A stretch of DNA of 64,000 bases from Azolla caroliniana (GCA_043228905.1 JBHGNT010000001.1:17980001-18044000), one strand, 5' to 3'; shown: positions 1-11,010, counted from the stretch's first letter. Numbers and translations are program-made. The notes: generated from the letters alone by a model not told the origin.

Positions 1-1
1 C

Positions 2-1708
2 GAAATGGATTCGGATGAAGAAGAAGAATCGGAAGAACCGGTTACCGAAGCTCCGGAACGGAGATATCCTCTAAGAGAGAGAAGGGCCCCCCGGAGATTT
101 CCGGAACCAGAGCATGTGCTGCTAACCGACGAGGGGGAGCCGGAGAGCTTTGAAGAAGCAAAGCATGACACCCAGAGCCGCAGGTGGTTGAGTGCCATGC
201 AGGACGAGATGGATTCCCTGCATGAGAACCACACATATGAACTTGTGGAGTTGCCGAAAGGAAAACGGGCACTCCGTAACAAGTGGGTGTTCAAGCTGAA
301 ACCGGGAGATGCCGGAAACCCCCCGAGATACAAAGCCAGGATCGTGGTGAAGGGGTTTCAGCAGAAGAAGGGCGTCGACTTCGACGAGATATTTGCCCCG
401 GTAGTGAAGATGACCTCCATCCGGACGGTGCTGAGCATAGCGGCAAGCATGGACCTCGAGGTAGAACAGATGGACGTGAAGACGGCATTCCTTCACGGTG
501 ACCTCGAAGAAGAGATCTACATGCAGCAACCGGAAGGATTCGAGAAGAAAGGGAAGGAGCACCTGGTATGCCGGTTGAAGAAGAGCCTTTACGGACTGAA
601 GCAGGCTCCCCGGCAATGGTATCGGAAATTCGACTCCTTCATGACCGACGAAGGGTACCTCAAAACGCAGTCTGACCACTGCGTGTTTGTGAAGAAGTTC
701 GAAGGAGGAGACTTCCTAATACTCCTCCTGTACGTGGACGACATGTTGATCGTCGGACGGGACCAGGTCAAGATACGGATGCTGAAGAAGGCTCTTCACC
801 GAACCTTCTCAATGAAGGACTTGGGTCCGGCGAGGCAAATACTAGGGATGCATATCATCCGGGACCGGAAGAAGAAGCAGTTGTGGCTGTCACAGGAGAA
901 GTACGTGACGAAGGTGCTTCACCGGTTCAACATGTCGGAAGCAAGACCGGTCGGATCGACCCTCCCGGCAAACTGCAAGCTGTCCAACAAGCAAAGTCCC
1001 AAGACAAAGGCTGAAAAGGAGGATATGATGAAAGTGCCATATGCCTCAGCCGTCGGGAGCTTGATGTATGCCATGGTGTGTACGAGACCGGACATCGGAT
1101 ATGCAGTCGGAGTGGTGAGCCGGTACATGAGCAATCCCGGCAAAGAGCATTGGAACGCGGCCAAGTGGATACTCCGATACCTGAAGGGCACGGCAAACGT
1201 GTGCCTCCGATTCGGCTCCGGTAAGCCCGAACTCGACGGCTTTACCGATTCGGATATGTCGGCTGATGCAGATACCAGCCGGTCCACATCAGGGTATGTG
1301 ATGACGTATGCAGGGGGAGCAGTTTCGTGGCAGTCGAGGCTGCAGAAGACGGTTGCGTTGTCAACCACGGAGGCGGAGTACATGGCAGCTGTTGAAGCCG
1401 GCAAGGAAATAATATGGATGAAGGACTTCATTAGAGAGCTCGGTATCCGGCAGGAGGAGTACCGACTCTACTGCGACAGTCAGAGTGCAATCCACCTTGT
1501 GAAGAACGCGGCCTATCACTCCCGGACGAAGCACATCCAGCGAAGATATCACTGGATCCGGGAAAGGATAGAAGACAAGGAGTTCGTGCTGACGAAGATC
1601 CACACGGACGAGAACGGGTCGGATATGCTGACCAAGGTGCTCACACCCGACAAGCTGGAAGCATGCCGGAAGAGGATCGGATTGGAGAGACATCCCATGC
1701 TGAAGTGA
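2..1708 (+). CDS. Copia pol, C-terminal part: reverse transcriptase and RNase H (partial)
   Basis: Open from the window edge to a TGA at 1706-1708 with no break. It starts in the acidic linker before RT (E-rich, then ERRYPLRERRAPRRF). RT follows with the NKWVFKLK and ARIVVKGF blocks, DVKTAFLHGDL, the intact catalytic LLLYVDDMLIV motif near 725-755, and SLYGLKQAPRQW. Here the codon that is TAG in E7 is CAG. RNase H follows with STTEAEY, CDSQSAIHL and a C-terminal SDMLTK block. In a complete element this makes the cDNA and degrades template RNA in the virus-like particle. The intact frame indicates a recent insertion. Confidence 0.93.
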   Translation, partial: EMDSDEEEESEEPVTEAPERRYPLRERRAPRRFPEPEHVLLTDEGEPESFEEAKHDTQSRRWLSAMQDEMDSLHENHTYELVELPKGKRALRNKWVFKLKPGDAGNPPRYKARIVVKGFQQKKGVDFDEIFAPVVKMTSIRTVLSIAASMDLEVEQMDVKTAFLHGDLEEEIYMQQPEGFEKKGKEHLVCRLKKSLYGLKQAPRQWYRKFDSFMTDEGYLKTQSDHCVFVKKFEGGDFLILLLYVDDMLIVGRDQVKIRMLKKALHRTFSMKDLGPARQILGMHIIRDRKKKQLWLSQEKYVTKVLHRFNMSEARPVGSTLPANCKLSNKQSPKTKAEKEDMMKVPYASAVGSLMYAMVCTRPDIGYAVGVVSRYMSNPGKEHWNAAKWILRYLKGTANVCLRFGSGKPELDGFTDSDMSADADTSRSTSGYVMTYAGGAVSWQSRLQKTVALSTTEAEYMAAVEAGKEIIWMKDFIRELGIRQEEYRLYCDSQSAIHLVKNAAYHSRTKHIQRRYHWIRERIEDKEFVLTKIHTDENGSDMLTKVLTPDKLEACRKRIGLERHPMLK

Positions 1709-1718
1709 AGGGGGAGTT

Positions 1719-2316
1719 TGTTGGGATTACGGTCCCTTCGGATGGGATGGTCGGATCCGGTTTCGGTTTCGGATCCGGATGACGAAGACCCCGGTTTCGG
1801 CACCGGATGACGAATGTACCCGGAGAGCGATCCGGATGCAGGGACATATCCGTGAATATGTTCGCTATGGGCCCCTGAGGCTACAGTTGTAAATAGCCCA
1901 AAGTCATATAAGTATAAATATGACTTAGGGCAAACAGTTTTATAGCTGCTGATCTTTTTCTGTTTTTCCACTTTAGAGGAGTGAAGAGAGAAAGCAGCCG
2001 TGAGAGAGAGAGAGAGAGAGAGATAGAGCGCGAGAGAGGAAGAGGTAGACGCCTCTGTGTATTTCCGCCGCCTGTGGCGAGGACAGCGAGCTCAAGGTCG
2101 TCGCCTTGCAGCTCGCCATTGTATACTTCTCTGTATAGTGTTGGTTTGGAGTCTCGTACTCCCGTGGTTTTTCCCATCTAGGGTTTTCCACGTTAATCCC
2201 TGTGTAAACGCGTCTCGTGTATTTCTTCTTTTGGTTCCTATTTTCTGCTCCATTGATCCGCGATTACTCGGTTGTGGCCGAGGGAAGAAGGTGAATCCAA
2301 GCGGTGATTCCCAACA
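1719..2316 (+). repeat. E1 3' LTR
   Basis: Starts TGTTGG and ends CCAACA, 598 bp, directly after a purine tract. It resembles the 640-bp E7 LTR, with the same CGGATCCGGATGA-type repeats in U3, a TATAAATA at about 1914, a GA-repeat leader and the TCGTCGCCTTGCAGCTCGCC block. The U3 is shorter than in E7. The bases at 2317 return to Copia E2 in the opposite orientation. Confidence 0.9.
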
Positions 2317-3250
2317 CGGTTTCGTTCGGTGGGGAATGGAAGTCGGTGTTGCTTCCCGAGTTGACAGGCTTCACATATTTGGGCCTTCCGACCACTAAAC
2401 TTCAGCAATCCGAACACAACTTATTTCGATTGCAGATCTTGAAGCCTTCGGTAGTTGACGTGGCCGATCCGCTTATGCCAAAGATTGATGTCTGATACAA
2501 TCTTCTGTCCTTTGGCAAACATGGCAGTGCCGACGTCATTTGTATTGAGGATGAACATCCTCCCTTCTTCGCGCCCTTGCGCGATTATCCGGCCTTCTTC
2601 CTCGATGAAGCACCCGAGGTGCGTAAACCGCACCTACATTCCCTGGTCGATGATTTGTCCGACCGACATCAGGTTCTTTGTGATTTTTGGAACGTGTAGT
2701 GCGTTTATCAGCTTTCCCTTTTGTCCAACATGGCTTAAAGGGACTTCTCCGACATGCACAATCAGGTGAGGGGTGTCTTCTCTGATTTCGTCGATTCCCG
2801 GTTGTTTCGGTTTCTCCAAAAACGAGAACCACTCTTCGTGGCTCGTCATGTGGTTTGACGCTCCAGAATTAACATACCATACTTCCTCTGATCCGGAAGT
2901 GGTCTTTTTCATCGAGTTCGCCTTGTGTTTCATTAGGAAGACTGGCCCTCTTCCGGTCTTCCCGGTTTTGGATCTTTCGATCCTTCTACGTAGTGCGAGC
3001 TTTGCCAGTTCCCTTGTCCAGCCTTCCCGGATCCAGATTTATCCAAATCAGCACGCTTCTTCCAATACTCGCCCTCTCTATGGCCTTTGTTGCCACAGTA
3101 CCAACATTCTGTGTCAATTTTCGAGTGCCGATTTCCGGCTCCGACTTGACTCCCCTTGCTTGTGGAGGGTCCAAAACTGCTCTCGGCACCGTCTCTGTGC
3201 CTTTGATTCTGCTCTTGCCAGCCGCTTCCATGTGGCAATGGTGGCGTCCA
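2317..3250 (-). pseudogene. E2a: Copia gag zinc knuckle, protease and GAG-pre-integrase fragment
   Basis: Read on the minus strand from 3250 down, the fragment gives a CCHC knuckle (CWYCGNKGHREGEYW, the last cysteine replaced by tyrosine), then protease with WYVNSGASNHMTSHEEWF (catalytic D changed to N in the D-S-G triad). The GAG-pre-integrase HLGCF...LWHKRIGHVNYRRLQ block follows, then the integrase zinc region, where E1 is inserted. Several frame changes and the lost protease aspartate make it a pseudogene. It is the same family as E3, E4 and E14. Confidence 0.85.
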
Positions 3251-3612
3251 CTTCCGTGCTTGACAAAGCTACGGTTGACTGCTTTTTGTTGTTCCATGCA
3301 ACAGTCGTGCTACCAAGAGAAAACATGTATCTGGAGGTGGACCGGAGATCCGATGCATCACCAGCCCAGTCGGCATCTGTATATCTGACTAGCTTTTCAG
3401 TTATATCCTATCGGTATAACCGACCCTTATCCCTAGTGCCACTAACATACCGGAGTATCCGGTGTGCACATTGGAGGTGCTCCACGGTCAGCTTCTGCAT
3501 GAATTGGCTAATCACTCAGACCGGATAACTGATGTCGGGTCGGGTGATAGTTAAGTTGATAAGGCGTCTGATAATTTGTTGGAATCATTTCTCATTGCAG
3601 GCTGGTCCGGAC
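3251..3612 (-). pseudogene. E2b: Copia RT tail and RNase H fragment
   Basis: On the minus strand the sequence reads the end of RT (LTITRPDISYPV, VISQFM, LQCAHRILRYVSGT) and the start of RNase H (YTDADWAGDASDLRST, STTVAWNNKKQSTVALSSTE), with two in-frame stops. In transcription order it lies upstream of the gag knuckle of E2a, the reverse of normal element order. The join near 3250 is therefore a rearrangement, or a remnant of two tandem copies. Confidence 0.85.
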
Positions 3613-4235
3613 TCCATGGTTGTTAGGTACGTTATATATAGTACGAATACCATACGTATAACGTGTTAATACACGTATAGTACCTCCCAATTTAAAAAAA
3701 TGTTAAATAGGTTTTTTTAATATGTTAAATACTTATAAAATACGTAAAGTACGTATTTTACGTATAGTACATTAAATACTTCTAGAATTTGAAAATTATT
3801 TACCTTTCTAAAATTTGTAATATTGTAAAAAGCATCTATGTTTACACAATTTTGTGATGTACATTATAATTCTACATCCTAAAAGGCATATAAGACATTT
3901 GAACATTTCACATCCTAAAATACTTATAATATGGATGTAGACATTCACTTATTCTATAAATCAGTGTAAGTGTGTATCACGATGTTTTACTTCAAATTGT
4001 AATTATTTACGATTATGCCTTCATAGATTTAGGAATCGTCTATGATTATCACACTCAGGATAGGTTTCTCTCTTCTTTTCTATCTTCTTCATCATCTTCT
4101 TGTTCTTCTATCTTCTATGATTATCACACTCAGAGTCAGCACAAGTTTCTGTCTTCATTTCTCTCTTTTTCTTCTTTTCCTTCTTCTTCTTCGTCGTCAT
4201 CTCTTCTGTTCTTCTTTCTTACTTCTTTTTGCTTC
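3613..4235. other. AT-rich unclassified DNA with a TC-rich tail
   Basis: No coding pattern. Positions 3630-3780 contain repeated TACGTA-type words (GTACGTATTTTACGTATAGTAC) that could fold back on themselves. About 4075-4230 is a TTC/TCT-rich tract. A short phrase TCTATGATTATCACACTCAG occurs twice, near 4037 and 4115. ORFs here are low-complexity artefacts. It may be a remnant of a non-autonomous DNA transposon, but no terminal repeats were established. Confidence 0.5.
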
Positions 4236-6940
4236 TTGCGTAGCTCTTTGGCTCATGCACTTCCACCACTTTCGTCATGTACACATAGTGATGCACCATG
4301 TACTCATTGTACCATACCTTTTGACGGGGTTCTTCTGCCAGGTCGATCGCCGTATCTTCGCGTTCACCGATTGCAAGGCCCTCTTGGCCAACTCAAACTT
4401 TGTTCCCGAAGGTCTGTCTTCGTTCTTTCCAGAGTCGTATTCACTCTAATCTAACTCGTCTCTATCGGTGTCATACTCCGACATCTTCTTTTTCCCCTTT
4501 TCCTTGCATGCGAATCGTCTCGTTGGTTTCTTACGCGGGGAGAGCACAGCCGAGTCGTCGCTACTCACTAGCTCATCATCTTGCTAGTCCTTCCGACTCA
4601 ACGCTTCATTCGACCGACTCAGCTGAAATGAGATCAGACTCTCATCTAGAGTACCGAATTCTTCTTCTTCTTCTGCCCGGATCGTTTTGGTCTCACTGGC
4701 CTCATCCTCTGGAATCGGGTCGAAGTCGGACATCGCAACTGGAAGAGAGTACCATGATGTTGACTCATCAAATTCGACATCTCGGCTCACTCGAACTTGT
4801 TTTGTCTGGGGTTTATAGCACTTATACCCCTTCTGCTCATGAGAGTAGCCGACTAGTATGCATCTCTCCGACTTTGGGTCCAGCTTCCGCCACTTCTCAT
4901 TCGGTACATGCACATAAGCTATGCTACCAAATATCCTAAGGTGCCTCAAGTTCAGTTTCTGCCCGAAATACAGCTTGTGTGCTGACACCTTATCCACAAT
5001 CCGGTTTTGGATGTAGACAGTCACTCGAACCGCCGCAACCCATTAAAACACGGGCATACTCTTCTCCTCCAACATTGCCCTTGCCGCATTGACAATCGAC
5101 CGGTTCTTTCTTTCGGCCACACCGTTTTGTTCCGGTGTGTATCTGCAACTGAATCCTCTCTGAATTCCCATTTGTTGCATATAACTGTTAAATTGGCTAG
5201 AAAAATATTCTTTTCCGTCATCTGACCGTAGGTACTTGATCTTCCTTTCTGTTTCTCATTCAACTAGACTTTGCAAGTTCTGGAAACAGTCGAAAACTTC
5301 ACTTTTCCTTTCAATCAGGTATATCCATGCGTGCCGGCTGTAGTCGTCGATGAAGGAGACGAAATATCGGCTCCCACCAAGACTAACGTTTTGTGCCGGT
5401 TCCCATACATCTGAATGTATTAGATCAAGCTTGTTACGGCTCCAATTCCTTTCAGTGGGGAAGGGAAGTCGGTGTTGCTTGTTGAGTTGGTAGGCTTCAC
5501 AAATTTGGGCCTTCCGTCCAATAAATTTTGACAATCCGAAAACAACTTGTTTCAATTGCATGTCCTGAAGCCTCCGGTAGTTGACGTGGCCGATCCACTT
5601 GTGTTAGAGATCGATGGCTGATTCGATCTTCTATCCTTTTGCGAACATAGCGGTGCCGACGTCGTTGGTGTAGAGGATGAACAGCTTCCCGTCCCTGCGC
5701 CCTTGCGCGATTATCCGACCGTCTTCCTCTATGAAGCACCCGAGGTGCGAGAACCGCACCTACATCACCTACTCAACGATCTCATGGACCGACAATAGGT
5801 TCTTTGTAATTGTCAAAACATGTAGCACGTTCATCAGCTTTCCCTTTTGTCTGACATGGCTTAAAGGGACTTCTCTAACATGCACGATCGGGTGAGTAGT
5901 GTCGTCTCCGGTTTCGACAACTCCCAATTGCTCCTGCTCTTCCAGAAACGAGAACCACTCTTTGTGGCTCGTCATGTGGTTAGATGCTCCAGAGTCAACA
6001 TACCATACCTCCTACAATCTAGAAGTGGTCTTCTTCATTGAGTTCGCCTTGTGCTTCATCACGAAGGTTAGCCATTGTCCAGTCTTTCTGGATCTGGATC
6101 CTTCTGATCCTTCGACGTAGTGCGAGCATTGCTGGTTCCCTTGTCCGGCCTTGCCAGATCTAGATTTTTCCGAATCGACACACTTCTTCTAGCACTCGCT
6201 TTCTCAGTGGCCTTTATTGCCACAATACCAGCATTCCATGTCAGCCTTTCCTTGCCCGTTTACGGTGCCGCTTTGACTCCCCCTACTTGTGGAGGGTCCA
6301 GAACTGATATCGGCACTATCTCTGTGCCTCCGATTCTACTCTTGTCGGCCGCCTGCATTGCGTGCCGATCCACCTCATCCTCCATGCCCATGGGTCCGAT
6401 CCACCTCCGTGTACAACATCCGGTTGTCCCATTGATTGGTCCTTGACCCACTCGCGTGGTTTTCTTTGACCATGAGCATCAATTGCAGGTCGAAGAAGGA
6501 TGGTGGTTTCTCCCGAGTGAGGATTGCGGTACGGATGGGCCCATACCTTTGAACCAGACTACCGAGGCAGATTTGCACCATTTCGTCCTTGTCTATCGTG
6601 ACATTAGTGGACCCTAATACGTCGCAAATCTCCTTTATCTTCGTAGTGTAGTTTGAAACTAACATATCCTTTTGTCAAATATTTGTTTAGTTCTTGCCAA
6701 AGTTGTAGCTTGCGGGTTGAGGTACTTGCAACAAAAATCTTTTTCAAATTTTCCTAGGCCTATTTTGGCGTCTTAGCATCTCTAATGTAGTCGATCATCT
6801 GGTCGTGCATGGAGGACGCAAGGCAGTATAGAACTCTGCTTGCTCCTTGTTCCCATACCGGGAACTCCTTTTGTGACGATTATGGCACTATTTCATTTGC
6901 ACCCTCAACATAACTCTGTCCATAGCTCTGTCCATCTTTC
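4236..6940 (-). pseudogene. E3 gag-protease-integrase, degraded
   Basis: Domains in minus-strand order: UBN2-type Gag (about 6375-6930, with a deletion near its start), CCHC knuckle region (about 6190-6240), protease MTSHKEWFSF (5769-5975), GAG-pre-integrase (about 5580-5770), integrase core (4990-5560; NVSLGGSRYFVSFIDDYSRHAWIYL) and the post-integrase FGSIAYVHVP and KCYKPQTKQVRVSRDVEFDES blocks (4584-5024). It would have encoded the Copia polyprotein. Now broken by many frameshifts, and RT is absent. Confidence 0.87.
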
Positions 6941-7007
6941 GCTCTTTACCGGGTGTTAGGGTTTGTCTTGTGCGATTGCTCGTCGGCTACGGAGGTTCTC
7001 AACCCTT

Positions 7008-7021
7008 GTGCTCTGATACCA
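7008..7021 (-). promoter_or_regulatory. E3 primer binding site (initiator tRNA-Met type)
   Basis: On the minus strand TGGTATCAGAGCAC directly follows the LTR end (...TTTGACA). This matches the standard plant Copia PBS, complementary to the 3' end of initiator methionine tRNA. Confidence 0.85.
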
Positions 7022-7446
7022 TGTCAAAGTTAATACGCGGAAGCTTTGACAAACCGGTTTATCTGGATAGCAACATAAGATAGAGAATGAAGGTTTAATG
7101 GAAGCTTACGAACAGAGAATACACAGGAGAGACAGAGAGAGCAAAAAAGCATAAACTCAATTCAAAATAATAACACTCTATACATAGGATGTGCTCAATG
7201 AGCACTCTTTATACAAGTCCACAAGGGACCGACAGAAGTACTATGTACTTCAATGCTCATACGAGTGGCTGACACTAACTACGAGGACCATGACTACATA
7301 GTAGTCTAGAAGCATAGACCTCTAAACGGCCTACCGGTACACACGTGGGTCCGGCTCCCTGATTCTGATCCAGCTCCTAGTTTCGGATACCATCCAAACA
7401 CCGATCCAGATACAATCTAGATCCTGTTGAGCTTGCTCGCTCAACA
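7022..7446 (-). repeat. E3 5' LTR
   Basis: 425 bp. On the minus strand it starts TGTTGAGCGAGCAAGCTCAAC, a 6-bp stem hairpin, and ends CTTTGACA before the PBS. TTGTATAAAGAGTGC in the middle is the likely TATA region. The same terminal hairpin begins the LTRs of E4, E9, E13 and E14. Confidence 0.88.
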
Positions 7447-8301
7447 CGGCCACAATACCAACATTCCGTTGAGGTCTTCTCTTGCCGGTTTCCAACACCA
7501 CTTTGACTCCCCTGTTTCCTGAGGGTCCGGAATTGTTGTTGGCACCATCTTTCTGCCTCCGATTCTGCTCTTGTCAACGACCACGGGGTTGATCCGCCTC
7601 CGTGTACAACATCTTGTTGTCAGTGTGCATGCACATTGACGCTCTACGTGGTTCTCCTGTACTAGGAGCATCGACTGTAAATCGAAAAACGATGGCGTAT
7701 TCTCCCTTGTACAGACCGCCATCCGGAATGCTTCGACCTTTGACGCCAGGCCCCCGAGACAAACCTGCACCATCTCAGCTTCCTCAACGATTACATTGAT
7801 AGAGTCAAGTGAGTCGCAAATGTCTTTGATCTAGATCGTATAGTCGGCCACCAACATGTTCTTCTGTCAGACATTTGCTCAACTCCTGTCAGAGTTGTAG
7901 CTTCCGTCGTGGTGTTTGCGACGAAGACCTTCTTCAAGTTTCCGCAAGCTTCCTTCGGCGTCTTGGCGTCCCAGATATGGTTCAGCAGTTGATCGCCGAC
8001 ACTGGATGCAACACAATACATAACTCAGCTTGCCACTTGTTCCCAAGTCGGGAAGTCCCTGTGTGTCGCATCAGGTGCCGTATCGTCAGCTCCGTCGACA
8101 TAACTCCAATAGCCATGCCCAAGCAGGTACTAGTGCATCTTGTACAACCGACATGCATAGTTGGATCTGTCGAGCTTCTCCGTCGGAGCGAGCTAGCCAT
8201 TCCTCGGTCCATATTCTTTTTCTGTCTGTGTCTTTACCAAGTGTTAGGGTTTGTCTTCAGATAAATGCTTGTTGGTTGCAGAGGTTCTCAACCCTCATGC
8301 T
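7447..8301 (-). pseudogene. E4: Copia gag and leader fragment
   Basis: Minus-strand gag: start MDRGMASSL (around 8210), UBN2 domain (SVGDQLLNHIWDAKTPKEACGNLKKVF, then QICLGGLASKV-like), CTRENTPSFFDLQSMLLVQENH, ending in the zinc knuckle where E3 begins. Several frameshifts. The leader at 8250-8301 reads GAGCATGAGGGTTGAGAACC, the bases just downstream of a Copia PBS. The PBS itself and most of the LTR are missing at the junction with E5. Confidence 0.83.
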
Positions 8302-8438
8302 CCAATGTTTAATCTACACTACATAAAGTTGGATTTAGTACACGGATGCATATGTAGTTCAATTGGCAGGGTTCCTAATAGAGACCATGAGGTCTTGGGT
8401 TCAATCCCTACCTTCCTCTGTGGCATATGTTTATGACA
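8302..8438 (-). repeat. E5 3' LTR, truncated to its first 137 bp
   Basis: Matches 21970-22107 with about ten differences. On the minus strand it begins TGTCATAAACATATGCC at 8438 and stops at 8302, directly against E4 leader sequence. The remaining 240 bp of the LTR are gone. Confidence 0.82.
8345..8425 (+). other. tRNA-like sequence in E5 3' LTR
   Basis: A box-like TAGTTCAATTGGCAG and B box GGGTTCAATCCC (8397-8408) at tRNA spacing. The strand is antisense to E5 transcription. The acceptor stem and D stem are poor, so this is a tRNA-derived sequence and not a working tRNA gene. Confidence 0.6.
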
Positions 8439-10270
8439 TTATCCTCCCTCTAAGACCATCTCCTAACACCCACAACCAGTTTATGAGGGTATTGTTCATG
8501 AAAAGCGTGAATTACCTCCGATGCATTTTTGTAAATTTGTAACTGGTTCCCATGTGGCATTCGAAAGAGGGTAACCTTTCCATAAGACCAAGTATTGAAG
8601 TCTTCGGTGATGCAAGCAGGAGTCGAGGGTCCCGTCAACCTCGTACTCCTCACCTGTCGATAATTCCGACAGAGGAGGTTGTGGTCCCGGAAAGCGAAAA
8701 GGATGGTAGGGTTCAAGGAGAGAGACGTGGAAAACATTGTGAAGCCAACATGTGGGGGGAAGCGCTAACCGGTAGGTGTTTAGGTTAACACGCTCAAGGA
8801 TATGGAAGGGGCCTAGCTTTCTGTACTCGAGCTTCGCGCAGGGACGGGTGGTTGCGATGTGGCGACGTAGCAACCAAACCATGTCACTGACTGCGAAGGT
8901 CAGCGCGACCAAGCGATGTCAGTCAACGCGAGCTTTATATTGTTTGCTAGTGGCACAGAACTTGAGGGAGAGGTCACGATGGACATCTTGTAAGGTGTGG
9001 GCATGCCTCTCGGCCGACAGATTTACGGAAGTCTCCGGAATGGAAATGCTTAAATGAGGTTGGAAACCGTAGTTTGCAAAGAATGGGGAAACCTTAGTTG
9101 AGGCATGGATACTATTATTGTAGGCAAATTCCACCATGGCAAGGAATTCCACCCAATCATCTTGTTGGTAGATGATTGTACACCAGAGGTATTGTTCGAG
9201 GATTTGGCTGACTCTTTCGGTTTGGCCATCAATTTGAGGGTGGTGCGCGGTTGACAAGTTCATAGAAGTCCCGAATGTCTATAGAAGTCGGTGCCAGAAG
9301 TGGGAGATAAATTGAGGACCCCGATCAGAAGTGAATCCTCAGGGAAGCCGTGTAATTGGACGACATTTTTCAGAAAAAGGTCAGTCGTCTCCTCCCCGAA
9401 ATGGTTTTCGAACATGGGACAAAGTGAGCCATGTTCAAAAACCGATCGACGACCACTAGCACCGTGTCATGTTCATGACCCGAGGAAGGTCAGTGATAAA
9501 GTCTATGGAGAGAGATGCCCAAGGTCAACGGGGAATTGGAAGTGGGTGTAGAAGGTCATATGGGTGATGGTGAGCCGCTTTGGAGCGAGCACAAATGTCA
9601 CAAGTTTTGATAAATTCTTTGACCAATTTCCAAGGTTGGGGCCACCAAAACCCCCAAGACAGCAACGCCAGCTCGCGACCGCAAAGTGTCTGACAAGGGG
9701 ATCATTGTGGCAAGTTTGTAGTACTCGGATGCGACATCTGCTAGCTAGTACGTAAAGGAGGTGATTACGATAGAGTAGCCCATCCTGAGTTGTAAAGTGA
9801 CTAAGATCCGAGCTTTGCATTTCTTGGGATGGGTTGTTGAGGCACGCCATGATGTCAATAGCGAAAGGGTCCGACGTGGTTGCTTGGGCGATCTCGTTGA
9901 GCAAGGAATCATCATGCAACATATAGGTTGTGAACATGTGCAGTTGATCGGGCCGCAATAAACAATGTGGTTGCTGAGAATATGTGTCGTCACTTGAGCG
10001 TAGTGCAAAGTCAAGTCACTGAGAGAGAGCATCCGCTTTCCCATGTTGAACGCGGGGTCGAAACAAGATTTCGAAGTCGTAGTTAGCCAGAAAAGATGAC
10101 CAACGAGCCTGCCTCCGATTCAACATATGAGTGGTGGTCAAGTAGATGAGATTCTTGTGGTCGCTCAGCCCCTGAATACGATGTTGGGCCCTAGCCAGAT
10201 AGGGTCGCCATTTGGCGAAGGCTGAGATGGTAACTGCAAGCTCCTTGTCGTAGACTAGATAATTGATTTC
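8439..10270 (-). pseudogene. E5 RNase H, integrase and chromodomain
   Basis: Continuation of the E5 pol on the far side of E6. The end of RNase H is around 10040-10260. The integrase zinc region and core are at 9500-9960 and 8919-9263; MNLSTAHHPQIDGQTERVSQ and LEQYLW are the typical Gypsy core end, EFAYNNSIH follows. The 8496-8912 ORF holds the integrase C-terminus (KLGPFHILERV, NVFHVSLLEPY) and a chromodomain (EYEVDGTLDSC...LVLWKGY, ATWEPVTNL). The chromodomain would direct integration to chromatin with particular histone marks. Frameshifts separate the pieces. Confidence 0.85.
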
Positions 10271-11000
10271 TGACAGGAACTACACGCTCCCGATGAACAA
10301 CGCTCGGCCACAACCGAGCTTAGAATCAAAACACAAAAAAGAACGGGAATGAATGCACGACACAATGGAGAAAAGAGAACACAGGATGTTAACGTGGAAA
10401 ACCCAAACTAGGGAAAAAACCATGGCAGCCCACAGACTGCAAACTATCACTATGTCAAAATGTACAAATGGTAAAGCACCAAAGCAACGACCTCAAGCTT
10501 TCTATCTTCGCCACAAGCGGCGGTTACAACAGAGGCAACAACCTCTTCCTCTCTCTCCCTCTCCCTGTACACAGTTACACGCTAAGTCATATTTATACTA
10601 ATATGACTTTTCGGCTATTTACAAATATAGTCCGAATGGACTCTCAGAAAACATATTTACGAATATGTCCCTTCATCCGGTGAGCACTCCTCACCGGGCC
10701 TTCACCATCCGGCTCTAGTCGGGTACTCCTCATCCGGTTCTCACCGGGTCTTCTGTAGCCGGGTACTCGTCATCCGGCGCTTGTCGGGTACACCACATTC
10801 GGTTCTCACCGGGTCTTCCGTTGCCGGGTACTTGTCATCCGGCTCTCACCGAGTCTCCCGTAGCCGGGTACTCCACATCCGGTTCTCACCGGGTCTCCCG
10901 TAGCCGGGTACTTTGGTCAGCATATCTGACCCGTTCTCGGTCGTTTGCTCATCAGTATTGTTCTTCTCACTTCCCATCCGGAGGGACCTGTTTCCTAACA
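10271..11000 (-). repeat. E6 3' LTR
   Basis: 730 bp. On the minus strand it starts TGTTAGGAAACAGG and ends GTTCCTGTCA. U3 contains about six degenerate copies of a roughly 40-bp unit built on GTAGCCGGGTACTC-CATCCGGTTCTCACCGGGTC (10680-10910). A 37-bp piece at 10908-10944 matches the RNase H coding tail at 11079-11115 almost perfectly. Confidence 0.9.
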
Positions 11001-11010
11001 AACTCCCCCT

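Larger units (their letters stand above)
1..2316 (+). mobile_element. E1: Ty1/Copia LTR retrotransposon, 5' part outside window
   Basis: The 3' portion of a Copia element: end of the integrase-RT linker, RT, RNase H, a purine-rich tract at about 1702-1716 and a 3' LTR. It belongs to the same family as E7, with near-identical protein and a related LTR. It sits inside E2, a minus-strand Copia whose sequence resumes at 2317. The 5' LTR and target duplication cannot be checked because the window starts inside the element. Confidence 0.93.
4236..7446 (-). mobile_element. E3: Copia element, 3' truncated (RT/RNase H missing)
   Basis: Minus-strand element with a 5' LTR at 7022-7446, tRNA-Met type PBS, gag, protease, integrase and linker. 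The recognisable sequence ends just past the linker motif NEYMVHHYVYMT and EVHEPKSYA, where RT would begin. The LTR start abuts the gag zinc knuckle of E4 at 7447, so E3 is inserted in, or joined to, E4. Frameshifts and stops throughout. Confidence 0.88.

Noticed and set aside
3972-4454. Plus-strand ORFs of 160 and 135 residues
   Set aside because: Leucine/serine/phenylalanine-rich translation of a TTC-rich tract; the right part is antisense Copia.
8345-8425. Functional tRNA gene (also 22016-22095)
   Set aside because: A and B boxes are good, but the acceptor and D stems do not pair and both copies lie in the E5 LTRs.
10680-10945. CRISPR-like regular repeats in the E6 LTR
   Set aside because: The roughly 40-bp units are contiguous and degenerate with no spacers; this is a U3 minisatellite. 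The same applies to 34092-34977.
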